Positions 43,250 through 52,659 are shown, counted from the first letter of the stretch. The stretch: DNA of 64,000 nucleotides from SZAS-79 sp965279075 (GCA_965279075.1 CBDIHI010000006.1:124001-188000), one strand, 5' to 3'. Notes: generated by a model not told the origin, from the sequence alone. Made by a program: numbers and translations.

Positions 43250-44454
43250 TCCCGCAGCACCCGCGCCCATTCGCGCAGCGCGATGCCGCGCGCGTAGTGC
43301 GCGTCGAAGGCGGCGCGGGCATTGCGCCCTAGCGTCGCGCACAGCGACGGGTCCGCCTGTAATTCCAGGATGCGCCGCGCGAGCAGCGTCGCGTCGCCCA
43401 CCGGCACGGCGTATCCGGCGTGCGCCGATTCGAGCAGCCCCGCGATCTCGCCCGCCGGGTCGCCGACATGCAGCGCCGGCCGTCCCGAGGCGAGGATCCC
43501 GTAGGCCTTGCTCGGCACGAGCAGGCCTTCCATCGCGGGCAGCAGGCTCGTGACATGCACGTCCGCGGCGCCGAGGCTTTCGGCCAGCCGCTCGCGTGGC
43601 TGGTAAGGCCGGAATTGCACGTTGCCGGGTGCGCGCCGCACCGCCTCGTCCTCGATCCACCGGCGGTAATGCCCGCCGCCGACGAACAGGAACACGATCT
43701 CCGCGCGGCCGCGCAGCGCTTCGGCCGCGGCCAGCAGCGTCGCGAACTCGTGCACCCGCCCCATGTTTCCGGAATAGGCAACGACGAATTTCCCGTCGAG
43801 GCCCCATTCGGCGCGCAAGGCGTTCCCGCCCGGCGCCAGCGGAACGATCGCTTCACCGTCGGCCCAGTTGTGGATCACCACGAGGCGCCCCGGCGCGAGC
43901 CCCGCCAGCGCCTGCACCTGACTGCGCATGCCTTCGCCCAGCACCACGTTGGTCGCCGCCGCACGCAGCGACCAGTCGCGCAGTGCGCGGAGCATCGCGC
44001 CGGGCAGCCCGCGCGCAAGGCGCACGCCCATGCGGCCGGCCACCTCCGGGAAGACGTCCTGCAGCCAGTTGACGAGCCGGGCGCCGCGCAGGCTTGCCAC
44101 CACCGCCACGGGCACGGACAGCAGCGGGGGGTCCGTCTTCGCGACCACGGTGTCGCCGCGCGACGCCAGCCCCGCGAGCGCGAGCGAGGCCGACAGGTAG
44201 AACGATGCGTAGTCGATCGCGCGGCCGGCGAGCCCGGAGCGGCCGAAGCGGCTGGTCCATACGCGATGGACGTGCACGCCGGCCACTGCCTCCCTGGCAG
44301 GCAAACGCGCGGCGGGATCGTCGTAGCGCTGCCGGCTGGTGATCACGTGCACTTCGCGGCCCTGCGCGGCGAGGTCGAACGCGAGGTCCGACAGCATCTG
44401 GCTGGTGGCGGAGATGTCCGGGTGGAAATACCGGTTGAGGAAAATCAGTTTCAC
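43246..44454 (-). CDS. Glycosyltransferase family 4 protein (WbuB-like)
   Basis: A 402-residue GT-B glycosyltransferase. MKLIFLNRYFHPDISATSQMLSDLA is the start typical of WbuB-type colanic/O-antigen transferases. Donor-binding features lie near FVVAYSGNMGRVHEFATLL and SLLPAMEGLLVPSKAYGILASGRPALHVG, with the conserved acidic/Lys pair near residue 320. Sugar specificity is not predictable. It is the only glycosyltransferase on the minus strand; its 59-base upstream gap to the decarboxylase gene probably contains a divergent promoter. Confidence 0.9.
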   Translation of the reverse strand: MKLIFLNRYFHPDISATSQMLSDLAFDLAAQGREVHVITSRQRYDDPAARLPAREAVAGVHVHRVWTSRFGRSGLAGRAIDYASFYLSASLALAGLASRGDTVVAKTDPPLLSVPVAVVASLRGARLVNWLQDVFPEVAGRMGVRLARGLPGAMLRALRDWSLRAAATNVVLGEGMRSQVQALAGLAPGRLVVIHNWADGEAIVPLAPGGNALRAEWGLDGKFVVAYSGNMGRVHEFATLLAAAEALRGRAEIVFLFVGGGHYRRWIEDEAVRRAPGNVQFRPYQPRERLAESLGAADVHVTSLLPAMEGLLVPSKAYGILASGRPALHVGDPAGEIAGLLESAHAGYAVPVGDATLLARRILELQADPSLCATLGRNARAAFDAHYARGIALREWARVLRD

Positions 44455-44513
44455 CCAGAAGAAAGTATCATAGGCGACAAAATGATACGGATGCCTTCCC
44501 CGGGACCGACCGA

Positions 44514-45476
44514 ATGAGAAGCTACAGCACCCGCAAGCGCGTCCTCGTCACCGGCGGGGCGGGCTTCCTCGGCTCCCACCTGTGCGAGCGGCTCCTTGCC
44601 GACGGCCGCGACGTGCTCTGCGTGGACAACTTCTTCACCGGCACGAAGGACAACATCGCGCACCTGATCGGCCGGCCCAACTTCGAGCTCATGCGGCACG
44701 ACGTGACCTTCCCGCTCTACGTGGAGGTCGACGAGATCTACAACCTCGCCTGCCCGGCCTCGCCCGTGCACTACCAGTTCGACCCGGTGCAGACCACCAA
44801 GACCTCGGTGCACGGCGCGATCAACATGCTCGGCCTCGCCAAGCGGCTGAAGGCGAAGATCCTGCAGGCCTCCACCAGCGAGGTCTACGGCGACCCCGAG
44901 GTGCACCCGCAGACCGAGGGCTACTGGGGCCACGTGAACCCGATCGGCATCCGCTCCTGCTACGACGAGGGCAAGCGCTGCGCCGAGACGCTGTTCTTCG
45001 ATTACCACCGCCAGCACAAGCTGCGCATCAAGGTGGCGCGGATCTTCAACACCTACGGCCCGCGCATGCACCCCAACGACGGCCGCGTGGTGTCCAACTT
45101 CATCGTGCAGGCGCTCGAGGGCGAGCCGATCACCGTTTTCGGCGAAGGCAGGCAGACGCGGTCCTTCTGCTACGTGGACGACCTCATCGAGGCGCTGGTG
45201 CGGCTGATGGCCACGCCCGACGAGTTCACCGGGCCGGTCAACATCGGCAACCCCGGCGAATTCACGATCCTGCAACTCGCGCGGAAGGTCATCGAACTGA
45301 CCGGCTCGAAGTCGCCGATCGAGTTCCGCCCCCTGCCGGGCGACGACCCGATGCAGAGGAAGCCCGATATCGGGCTGGCGCGGTCGGCGTTTGGATGGGA
45401 GCCGGCCGTGGCGTTGGAGGCGGGGCTCCTGAAAACCATCGAGTACTTCCGCGACCCTGCGCCGAATGCCGACTGA
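44514..45476 (+). CDS. UDP-glucuronic acid decarboxylase (UXS-type SDR)
   Basis: A 320-residue SDR that converts UDP-glucuronate to UDP-xylose or UDP-4-keto-pentose. GGAGFLGSHLCERLL binds NAD, ASTSEVYGDPEVHPQ and GIRSCYDEGKRCAETL (catalytic Tyr-x-x-x-Lys) and the RIFNTYGPRMHPNDGRVVSN segment are classical for UXS. C-terminal GRQTRSFCYVDDLIEAL is the hexose-binding part. UDP-glucose dehydrogenase, the source of its substrate, is not in the window. It is 9 bases before the AsnB-GT9 fusion, suggesting an operon. Confidence 0.93.
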   Translation: MRSYSTRKRVLVTGGAGFLGSHLCERLLADGRDVLCVDNFFTGTKDNIAHLIGRPNFELMRHDVTFPLYVEVDEIYNLACPASPVHYQFDPVQTTKTSVHGAINMLGLAKRLKAKILQASTSEVYGDPEVHPQTEGYWGHVNPIGIRSCYDEGKRCAETLFFDYHRQHKLRIKVARIFNTYGPRMHPNDGRVVSNFIVQALEGEPITVFGEGRQTRSFCYVDDLIEALVRLMATPDEFTGPVNIGNPGEFTILQLARKVIELTGSKSPIEFRPLPGDDPMQRKPDIGLARSAFGWEPAVALEAGLLKTIEYFRDPAPNAD

Positions 45477-45485
45477 GGTTCGCGC

Positions 45486-48400
45486 ATGTGCGGGATAGCG
45501 GGCATCTTCGCCTACGGCCAGGCGGCGGCGCCGGTCGACCAGGAGGAGCTCATGCGCATCCGCGAGGCGATGATCCGCCGCGGGCCCGACGGAGCGGGCT
45601 TGTGGATCTCGCCGGATCGCCGCACCGGCCTGGCGCACAGGCGGCTCGCGATCATCGACGTCTCCGACTCCGGCGCGCAGCCCATGGCCACGGCCGACGG
45701 CAGGTATCGCATCACTTTCAACGGCGAGATCTACAACTACCGGGAGTTGAAGAAGGAGTTGCAGGCCAAGGGCTGTGTGTTCCACTCCAACTCCGACACA
45801 GAGGTGCTGCTGCACCTGTATGCCGATCGCGGCGAGGACATGGTGCATGCCCTGCGCGGCATGTATGCGTTTGCCCTCTGGGACGAGCAACGCAAAGGCG
45901 TGCTCCTTGCGCGCGACCCGTTCGGGATCAAGCCGCTCTACTACGCCGACGACGGCCAGACGCTGAGGGTGGCTTCGCAGGTGAAGGCGCTGATCCGTGG
46001 CGGCGCTATCGCGAGCCGGCCGGAGGCGGCGGGCTATGCGGGATTCCTCATCTGGGGGTGCGTGCCGGAGCCCTTCACGCTGCACAAGGAGATCCGCGCG
46101 TTGCCGGCCGGATCGCGCATGTGGGTCGATGTGCAGGGCAACCACGGCCCGACCGCGTACTTCAGCGTGCGTGACGAAATCAGGAAGGCGGAGGGCGCGT
46201 CCGCGAGCGGCGGTATCGAGCGGGTGCTCGACGCATTGCAGGACAGCGTGCGCAATCACATGGTGGCGGATGTCCCGGTGGCCGCATTCCTCTCGGCCGG
46301 GCTGGACTCGGCGACCCTCGTCGGGCTGGGCAGCCGCGTCGCGGGGCAGGACCTGCGCACGTTGACGCTTGGGTTCACCGAATACCAGGGCAGCGACAAC
46401 GACGAAACCGGGCTCGCGCAACTGGTCGCGCAGCGCTACGGGGTGGCGCACGAAACGCGCTGGGCCACCCGGCTGGATTTCGAGGCCGACCTCGACGAAA
46501 TCCTCGACGCGATGGACCAGCCCACCACCGACGGCGTGAACACCTACCTCTTGAGCAAGGCGGCGGCCGGGGCGGGCATGAAGGTCGCCTTGTCCGGGCT
46601 GGGCGGGGACGAACTCTTTGCCGGATATCCCAGCTTCACCGACGTCCCGCGCATCCGGCGGTTTGCCCACGCCACGGGCGTGTCGCCGGCATTCGGCGCG
46701 CTGGTGCGCAGGGCCGTGTCCCCGCTGCTGCGCCGGTTCACCTCGCCGAAGTACGCGGGCCTGCTCGAATACGGCGGAAGCTACGCCGGCGCGTACCTGC
46801 TGCGGCGCGGCCTGTTCATGCCGTGGGAACTGCCGCAGGTCATGGACCCGGAGTTCGCCGCGCGCGGCTGGGAGGACCTGCGCTCGTTGCACAGCCTCGA
46901 GGAGAGCAGCCGCGGCCTTGCGGGCGAGCGGGCCATCGTTTCGGCTCTCGAGCTCGACTGGTACATGCGCAACCAGCTGCTTCGCGACAGTGACTGGGCG
47001 GGCATGGCGCATTCCCTCGAGATCCGGGTCCCGTATATCGATCCGGCGTTCTTTCGCGCGGTGCTTGGGGCCGGCGCCGCCGGGATGCCCCCGGGCAAGG
47101 CCGACATCGCCCGGCGCCTGGTTCCGGCGCTTCCCGAGGAAATCCTCATGCGCCGCAAGACCGGGTTCCTCGCCCCGGTGCACGAATGGTGCGCGGACCC
47201 GGATCGCGAGGGGCAGGTGGACCGGGGGCTGCGGGGCTGGGCGCGCATCGTGATCGGGGACAGCCTGGGCGCCACCGGCGCCGCCGTCATGCGCCCCGGG
47301 GCGGGCAACGCGGCTTTCGTGCCGACGTGGCGCAGGGTGGCCGCGCGCGATGCCACGGCGCGCGCCAACGAGTTCAGGCGGGGCCAGCCGCGCGCCGTGC
47401 GCGCGCTGCGCCGGGCCCAGGCGGCGGCGGTGAAGGCAGCCTACGTCGCGACCAACGCCACGCTGAAACTGGCTGCGCTTGCGCTCTGGCCGCGGGCCCG
47501 GCCCGCCTATGCCGAGCAGGTGTGCGTCTACCGGATCGGCAACATCGGCGACATCGTTTGCGCGCTGCCTGCGATCGCCAGCGTGAGGCGGGCGTATCCC
47601 CGGGCGCGCCTCACGCTGCTCACCTCGCCGGGCCGCAAGGGCATGCCGGGGGCGGCCGACGTGCTGGCCGGCACGGACGTGATCGACGACCTCTGGGTCT
47701 ACAACACCGAGGACATCGACACGTTCTCCAAGCAGAGCGCGCTGCTGCGGAACGTGCGCGCGCGCGGCTTCGACGTGTGGATCGACCTGCCGAACAACCT
47801 CACGACGGTATCGCGCCAGTTCCGCGACATGACCTTCGCATGGATGGCCGGGGCGAAGTGGGCGTGCGGATGGCGGATCGACTCGCTCAGCTGGGCGGCG
47901 CAGGCGCAGTCCGAGTACCTGCATTTCTCCAACGAGGTGGACCGCAGTCTTGCCGTCGTGAGCGCGGCCGGCTTCGACACGCGCGAGGTGCGCTTCCCAA
48001 TCGCCACCCCGCCGGGTGCGAAGGCGCGCGTCGATGAACTGCTGCGCGCAGCGGGCCTGCCGCCCGGGCGGCTGGTCGCCATCGCGCCGGGTGCGAAGCG
48101 CTCGACGAACCTCTGGGAGCCCGAAAGGTTTGCCGCGGTCGGCCGCGAGCTCGCCGGGCACGGTCACACGATCCTGCTGATCGGCGGCAAGTCCGAGGCA
48201 CAGGCGTGCGAGTGGCTGGCTAAGCAGATCGGCGCTGGGACGCGCTCGTTCGCGGGGGAGCTGTCCGTGGTCGAATCGGTCGAGCTCCTGCGGCGCTGCG
48301 GCCTGGCGGTGTGCCTGGACTCGGGGGTCCAGCACCTGGCCGCGGCGGTGGGCACGCCCTGCGTCTCGCTGTTCTCCTTCTGGCAGATGCGCGGAAAGTG

Positions 48401-48560
48401 GCATCCTTACGGGACGCAGAACGTGGTGCTGCAGAAATGGGTGCCCTGCCATACGTGCCTGCTGGGGGAGTGCCCGAACGGGAACCGGTGCATGAAGGAG
48501 ATCGAGGTCGGGGAGGTCGTGCGCCACGCCGCGCACCTGCTGCAGAGGCAGGCCGCATGA
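45486..48560 (+). CDS. AsnB-type glutamine amidotransferase fused to GT9 glycosyltransferase
   Basis: One 1024-residue frame. Residues 1-~605 are an asparagine-synthetase-like enzyme: nucleophile Cys2 (MCGIAGIF), RRGPDG, NGEIYNYREL, then the ATP-pyrophosphatase loop at 270-275 (SAGLDS, with Ala for the usual second Gly) and LSGLGGDELFAGYP. In polysaccharide loci such enzymes are thought to amidate uronic acids. Residues ~678-1024 are a GT9 heptosyltransferase-like domain: YRIGNIGDIVCALPAIASVR, APGAKRSTNLWEPERF, IGGKSEAQA and DSGVQHLAAAVGTP. The linker is ~75 residues. The fusion is unusual; a lost stop codon by assembly error must be excluded. The ABC permease start overlaps its stop (ATGA). 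Confidence 0.85.
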   Translation: MCGIAGIFAYGQAAAPVDQEELMRIREAMIRRGPDGAGLWISPDRRTGLAHRRLAIIDVSDSGAQPMATADGRYRITFNGEIYNYRELKKELQAKGCVFHSNSDTEVLLHLYADRGEDMVHALRGMYAFALWDEQRKGVLLARDPFGIKPLYYADDGQTLRVASQVKALIRGGAIASRPEAAGYAGFLIWGCVPEPFTLHKEIRALPAGSRMWVDVQGNHGPTAYFSVRDEIRKAEGASASGGIERVLDALQDSVRNHMVADVPVAAFLSAGLDSATLVGLGSRVAGQDLRTLTLGFTEYQGSDNDETGLAQLVAQRYGVAHETRWATRLDFEADLDEILDAMDQPTTDGVNTYLLSKAAAGAGMKVALSGLGGDELFAGYPSFTDVPRIRRFAHATGVSPAFGALVRRAVSPLLRRFTSPKYAGLLEYGGSYAGAYLLRRGLFMPWELPQVMDPEFAARGWEDLRSLHSLEESSRGLAGERAIVSALELDWYMRNQLLRDSDWAGMAHSLEIRVPYIDPAFFRAVLGAGAAGMPPGKADIARRLVPALPEEILMRRKTGFLAPVHEWCADPDREGQVDRGLRGWARIVIGDSLGATGAAVMRPGAGNAAFVPTWRRVAARDATARANEFRRGQPRAVRALRRAQAAAVKAAYVATNATLKLAALALWPRARPAYAEQVCVYRIGNIGDIVCALPAIASVRRAYPRARLTLLTSPGRKGMPGAADVLAGTDVIDDLWVYNTEDIDTFSKQSALLRNVRARGFDVWIDLPNNLTTVSRQFRDMTFAWMAGAKWACGWRIDSLSWAAQAQSEYLHFSNEVDRSLAVVSAAGFDTREVRFPIATPPGAKARVDELLRAAGLPPGRLVAIAPGAKRSTNLWEPERFAAVGRELAGHGHTILLIGGKSEAQACEWLAKQIGAGTRSFAGELSVVESVELLRRCGLAVCLDSGVQHLAAAVGTPCVSLFSFWQMRGKWHPYGTQNVVLQKWVPCHTCLLGECPNGNRCMKEIEVGEVVRHAAHLLQRQAA

Positions 48561-49369
48561 AACTCGTGATCGAGCCCGGCCGCGCCGCGCGCAACTACTG
48601 GGGCGACCTGTGGCGCTACCGGGAACTGATGGTCATCCTCGCCTGGCGGGACCTGGCCGTGCGCTACAAGCAGACCGCGATCGGCGTCGCCTGGGCCCTG
48701 ATCCGGCCGGGACTGACCATGCTGGTGTTCGTCGCATTTCGCCGGCTGGTCGGCATCGAACCCGGGAGCGTGCCGGAGCCGATCCTCGTGCTCGCGGCCG
48801 TGCTTCCCTGGCAGCTCTTTTCCGCAGCGCTGTCGGAATCCTCGGGCAGCCTGATCGGCAACGCCAACCTGATCTCCAAGATCTACTTCCCGCGCCTGAT
48901 CATTCCGTGCGCAGCGGTCGTCACCAGCCTGGTCGACTTCCTGGTCACCCTGGGGCTGCTCGCGCTGCTGATGCTCTGGTACGGGTTCGTCCCGGGCTGG
49001 CAGCTGCTGGTCCTGCCGCTCTTCGTGCTGCTCACCTTGGGCCTGTCTGTGGGTCTCGGGCTGTTCTTCGCGGCGCTCAACGTCGAGTACCGCGATTTCC
49101 GCTACGTGGTTCCTTTCATCGTGCAGTTCGGGCTGTTCATCTCGCCGATCGCCTTCACCACGGCGAACGTGCCGGAGCGCTGGCGCACGCTCTACGCCCT
49201 GAACCCGATGGTGGGAATCATCGACGGGTTCCGCTGGTCCGTTCTTGACGGCCGCACGCCCCTCGACCTCCAGGCGGTGTCGGTCGCGGCTGCCGTCACC
49301 GTTTCGGTCCTGCTCGTGGGGGTGTGGTATTTCCGGCGCATGGAACGCAGCTTTGCGGACGTGATCTAG
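48557..49369 (+). CDS. ABC-2 type polysaccharide transporter permease (Wzm-like)
   Basis: A 270-residue inner-membrane permease with about six hydrophobic segments. ELMVILAWRDLAVRYKQTAIGVAWALIRPG is the coupling-helix region of the family; RLIIPCAAVVTSLVDFLVTLG and ALNPMVGIIDGFRW are typical. With the ATPase downstream it would flip a lipid-linked polysaccharide to the periplasm. Its ATG lies in the stop of the fusion gene, and wzt begins 2 bases after its stop. Confidence 0.93.
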   Translation: MKLVIEPGRAARNYWGDLWRYRELMVILAWRDLAVRYKQTAIGVAWALIRPGLTMLVFVAFRRLVGIEPGSVPEPILVLAAVLPWQLFSAALSESSGSLIGNANLISKIYFPRLIIPCAAVVTSLVDFLVTLGLLALLMLWYGFVPGWQLLVLPLFVLLTLGLSVGLGLFFAALNVEYRDFRYVVPFIVQFGLFISPIAFTTANVPERWRTLYALNPMVGIIDGFRWSVLDGRTPLDLQAVSVAAAVTVSVLLVGVWYFRRMERSFADVI

Positions 49370-49371
49370 GC

Positions 49372-50712
49372 ATGGGCGACGTCATCATCCGGGTGGAGGG
49401 CCTCGGCAAAAAGTACCGCATCCGCCATGAGCGCGCCGAGCGGTACAAGGCATTGCGCGACGTGATCGCGGACAAGGCGCGCGGGGTGTTCGCCTGGGGC
49501 CGGCCTGTCACCAGGGATGTTGTTAACTTACACAACGAAACTGTCGCCTCAGCCGCCCCTGATGCGGATGTTTCATCAGATAAGTTAAAGTTTATTCAGA
49601 ATCCCGGGGCGCCAGGTCCGGCTTCGGTGGAGGACTTCTGGGCCCTGCGGGACGTGTCATTCGAGGTCAAGCGCGGGGAGGTCGTCGGCATCATCGGCCG
49701 CAACGGGGCCGGCAAGTCCACGCTGCTCAAGATCCTGAGCCGCATCACCGAGCCCACGGAGGGGCGGGTGGAGCTCGACGGGCGCGTGGCGAGCCTGCTG
49801 GAGGTGGGCACGGGGTTTCATCCCGAATTGACCGGCCGGGAAAACATCTACCTCAACGGTGCGATCCTCGGGATGACGCGTGCGGAGATCCGCAAGAAAT
49901 TCGACGAGATCGTTGCGTTTGCCGAGGTGGAGAAATTCCTGGATACCCCGGTGAAGCGCTATTCGTCGGGGATGTATGTGCGGTTGGCGTTTGCGGTGGC
50001 CGCGCACCTTGAGCCGGAGATATTGATTGTGGACGAGGTGCTGGCGGTGGGGGACGCGGAGTTCCAGATGAAGTGCCTGGGGAAGATGCAAGCAGTCAGT
50101 CGGACGGGGCGCACGGTTCTTTTCGTAAGCCACAACATGGCGGCGATCGAGGCTCTTTGCGACAAGGCCGTATACCTCTCTTCCGGACGCGTCCATGGAG
50201 TGGGCGATGTTGGTCAATGGGTGGGAGAATATCTCGGTGATGCGCGAAACCACATTGGCAGGAGCATTGGAGAACCAGTACGTATTGACGATTCGCTCAC
50301 GCTTCGGGCGTGTGAATTGAGCCCAAATCCCTTGCAGAGCGGGGGCGCTGTCCGGTTTCGCGTGGAGATCTTCAGCCGCCACGCGGCGCGATTGTCCGAG
50401 CTTGCGCTCCTCCTCCATACGCAACAAGGGGTGAGGGTTGGCGTTCTCGATTTTCGCTCCTCAGGGCTTCCGGTCACCATTGGGGCCGATCAATCGTGGG
50501 AAATACAAGGAGAAATCCAGAGCCTACCGCTTGTCGACGGAGGCTACACCGTCGGACTGTATCTCGCCTGTGGCGACTTCGTCGGCGACCTACTTGAACT
50601 TACAGGACTGACCATTAGTCTGCGCCGGGGCGACACAAGTCACGTCCCCTATCCAGCGGCGCATCGGGGTCTGCTGGATCTACAGTTCACTGCGGACGCG
50701 ACCTTGCGGTGA
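49372..50712 (+). CDS. ABC transporter ATPase (Wzt-like) with extended C-terminal domain
   Basis: A 446-residue ATPase of the Wzm/Wzt exporter. Walker A GRNGAGKST lies near 109-117, signature YSSGMYVRL near 196, Walker B ILIVDEVLAVGD near 216, and the H-loop in FVSHNM. Residues about 290-446 form the C-terminal domain that in O-antigen Wzt proteins recognises the chain terminus. Two compositional oddities exist: an AT-rich patch at bases 49507-49610 (residues ~46-80, before the core ATPase) and a switch to lower GC from about 50085 onward. Starts 2 bases after wzm. Confidence 0.92.
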   Translation: MGDVIIRVEGLGKKYRIRHERAERYKALRDVIADKARGVFAWGRPVTRDVVNLHNETVASAAPDADVSSDKLKFIQNPGAPGPASVEDFWALRDVSFEVKRGEVVGIIGRNGAGKSTLLKILSRITEPTEGRVELDGRVASLLEVGTGFHPELTGRENIYLNGAILGMTRAEIRKKFDEIVAFAEVEKFLDTPVKRYSSGMYVRLAFAVAAHLEPEILIVDEVLAVGDAEFQMKCLGKMQAVSRTGRTVLFVSHNMAAIEALCDKAVYLSSGRVHGVGDVGQWVGEYLGDARNHIGRSIGEPVRIDDSLTLRACELSPNPLQSGGAVRFRVEIFSRHAARLSELALLLHTQQGVRVGVLDFRSSGLPVTIGADQSWEIQGEIQSLPLVDGGYTVGLYLACGDFVGDLLELTGLTISLRRGDTSHVPYPAAHRGLLDLQFTADATLR

Positions 50713-50716
50713 TCGC

Positions 50717-51520
50717 ATGAACTTCAGGCGTCGATTTAAGCGATGGCTCTATGGCTCCTGCCCGGGCTTCGCGGGGACATTTCCGTATTTCGGTGCTCGA
50801 GTGCACTTCCAGAAGGGGGCACTGAGTTTTGTCGCCGCGTGCGAGCAAGGGATCTTCGAGAGCGACAACGTCCGACTCTTGAGTGCTTTGGTTCGGCCAG
50901 AGACCTCCTACTTGGACGTTGGAACGAATATCGGCTTGATGGCTCTCCCCATTTTGAAAGCGGTCAGCACCTCTCGGGTCGTGTCGTTCGAAGCGTCCCC
51001 CAGCGTGCTGCCGTACCTTGAGCGGACAATTAGTGGCAGCGCTTACGGTGAGCGATGGTCGTTGGTGCCAAAGGCTGTCGGAGCGAGCTTGGGAAAGGTG
51101 CAGTTCAGTGTGTCGTTGCCGGAAAACAGCATGTTTGACGGCATCAAGAGTACGCAACGTGTTGCCGTCGCTGGGCAGGTCGAAGTCGAAATGACTACGC
51201 TCGATCACTGGTGGCGGGAATCTGGTAAGCCCGAAGTGTCAGCCATCAAGTGTGATGTGGAGGGGGGCGAATTGGATGTATTGCAAGGAGCTCGAGAGTG
51301 TCTGGCCAGCCAGAAACCATACGTGCTCTTGGAATGGAACCGCGTGAACTTGGCCGCCTATGACTGTGAGCCAAGAACATTGGCTGAGTATGCGAAGGAC
51401 TCAGGTTACTGCCTATATGCTTTGCCCAACCTGATTCGAATTCATTCCGGAAAGGAGCTTGAACTGCATATGATTATGACGGAAAGCTTCTTGCTGTCGC
51501 CTAACGATCTAAGCCGCTGA
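50717..51520 (+). CDS. FkbM-family methyltransferase
   Basis: A 267-residue SAM-dependent O-methyltransferase-like protein. The SAM site is YLDVGTNIGLMALPIL, the second motif VVSFEASPSVLPYL, and the conserved IKCDVEGGELDVLQGA is the FkbM signature. It probably methylates sugar hydroxyls or chain ends. Composition is clearly more AT-rich than the core genes. It follows wzt by 4 bases and precedes the epimerase gene by 3 bases, so it belongs to the exporter operon. Confidence 0.9.
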   Translation: MNFRRRFKRWLYGSCPGFAGTFPYFGARVHFQKGALSFVAACEQGIFESDNVRLLSALVRPETSYLDVGTNIGLMALPILKAVSTSRVVSFEASPSVLPYLERTISGSAYGERWSLVPKAVGASLGKVQFSVSLPENSMFDGIKSTQRVAVAGQVEVEMTTLDHWWRESGKPEVSAIKCDVEGGELDVLQGARECLASQKPYVLLEWNRVNLAAYDCEPRTLAEYAKDSGYCLYALPNLIRIHSGKELELHMIMTESFLLSPNDLSR

Positions 51521-51523
51521 ACT

Positions 51524-52591
51524 ATGAAAACACTCCTTGTAACCGGCTCGTCAGGCCTTATCGGGTCGGAGGTATGCACGTACTTTTCCCGTGAACTGGG
51601 GTATTCGGTTCATGGGATGGACAATAACCAGCGCGCGGTATTTTTCGGGCTGCAGGGAGACACGCGATGGAACCAGATGCGGTTGCTCGAGACCGTGCCG
51701 CGGTTCGAGCATCACGAGATCGATGTGCGCGACCGTCAACGCGTAATTGATCTCGTTTCCGCAATAAGGCCTGACGCCATCGTGCACGCCGCAGCCCAAC
51801 CCTCGCACGATCGCGCTGCAGCGATACCGTTTGATGATTTCGACACGAACGCGGTTGGCACGCTGAATCTTCTGGAAGCAGCCCGGAAGGCCTGTCCGGA
51901 CTCGCCTTTCGTGTATATGTCAACCAACAAGGTTTACGGAGACCGGCCGAATTCGATCAAATTAAGGGAGCTTGAAACGCGCTGGGATTACGACGATCCC
52001 GACTTTGAGGAAGGCATCGCGGAGGATTTTTCGATTGATCAGTCCAAGCATTCCCTTTTCGGTGCATCCAAGGTGGCTGGTGACGTATTGGTCCAAGAGT
52101 ACGGCCGCTATTTCAATATGCCTACGTGTTGTCTTCGAGGAGGCTGCCTGACTGGTCCCAATCATGCGGGCGTCGAACTGCACGGGTTTTTAAGCTACCT
52201 GGTGCAATGCAACGTGAAGGGCCGTGAATATAGGATCTTCGGGTACAAAGGAAAGCAGGTTAGAGACAACATTCACTCATATGACGTGGCGAGATTCATG
52301 TCAGCGTTCATCGAGGCGCCACGTGTCGCCGAGGTTTATAACTTGGGCGGCGGAAAGGGCAATACCTGCTCGATCCTTGAGGCGTTTGAGCTTGCGGAAA
52401 AGTATTCTGGGCGCAAGCAGATCTATACGTACGTCGATGAAGCACGGTCCGGCGATCATATTTGCTACTACAGCGATCTGACGAAGATGAGCGCGCATTA
52501 CCCAAATTGGGGCATATCAGTGTCCCTGGATCGGACAATGCGCGAAATCGTTGAAGTCAGCATCTCGCGACTAAATAAAGCGAACAAATGA
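51524..52591 (+). CDS. NAD-dependent epimerase, CDP-paratose/tyvelose 2-epimerase-like, Tyr-to-Phe
   Basis: A 355-residue extended SDR. TGSSGLIGSEV binds NAD; YMSTNKVYGDRPN, the GKQVRDNIHSYDVARF segment and the LGGGKGNTCSI loop recall CDP-tyvelose 2-epimerase and its relatives. The YxxxK motif reads F179-G-A-S-K183, so the catalytic tyrosine is phenylalanine; the residues around it (HSLFGASK) are otherwise normal. It would make an unusual nucleotide sugar for the polysaccharide. Three bases after the first FkbM gene. Confidence 0.82.
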   Translation: MKTLLVTGSSGLIGSEVCTYFSRELGYSVHGMDNNQRAVFFGLQGDTRWNQMRLLETVPRFEHHEIDVRDRQRVIDLVSAIRPDAIVHAAAQPSHDRAAAIPFDDFDTNAVGTLNLLEAARKACPDSPFVYMSTNKVYGDRPNSIKLRELETRWDYDDPDFEEGIAEDFSIDQSKHSLFGASKVAGDVLVQEYGRYFNMPTCCLRGGCLTGPNHAGVELHGFLSYLVQCNVKGREYRIFGYKGKQVRDNIHSYDVARFMSAFIEAPRVAEVYNLGGGKGNTCSILEAFELAEKYSGRKQIYTYVDEARSGDHICYYSDLTKMSAHYPNWGISVSLDRTMREIVEVSISRLNKANK

Positions 52592-52659
52592 TCCTGAAGC
52601 GTGTTTGATGGATTGATTCTAGAGACCGGATTGCAGAATGGATTTTTCCGAGACCGTCA

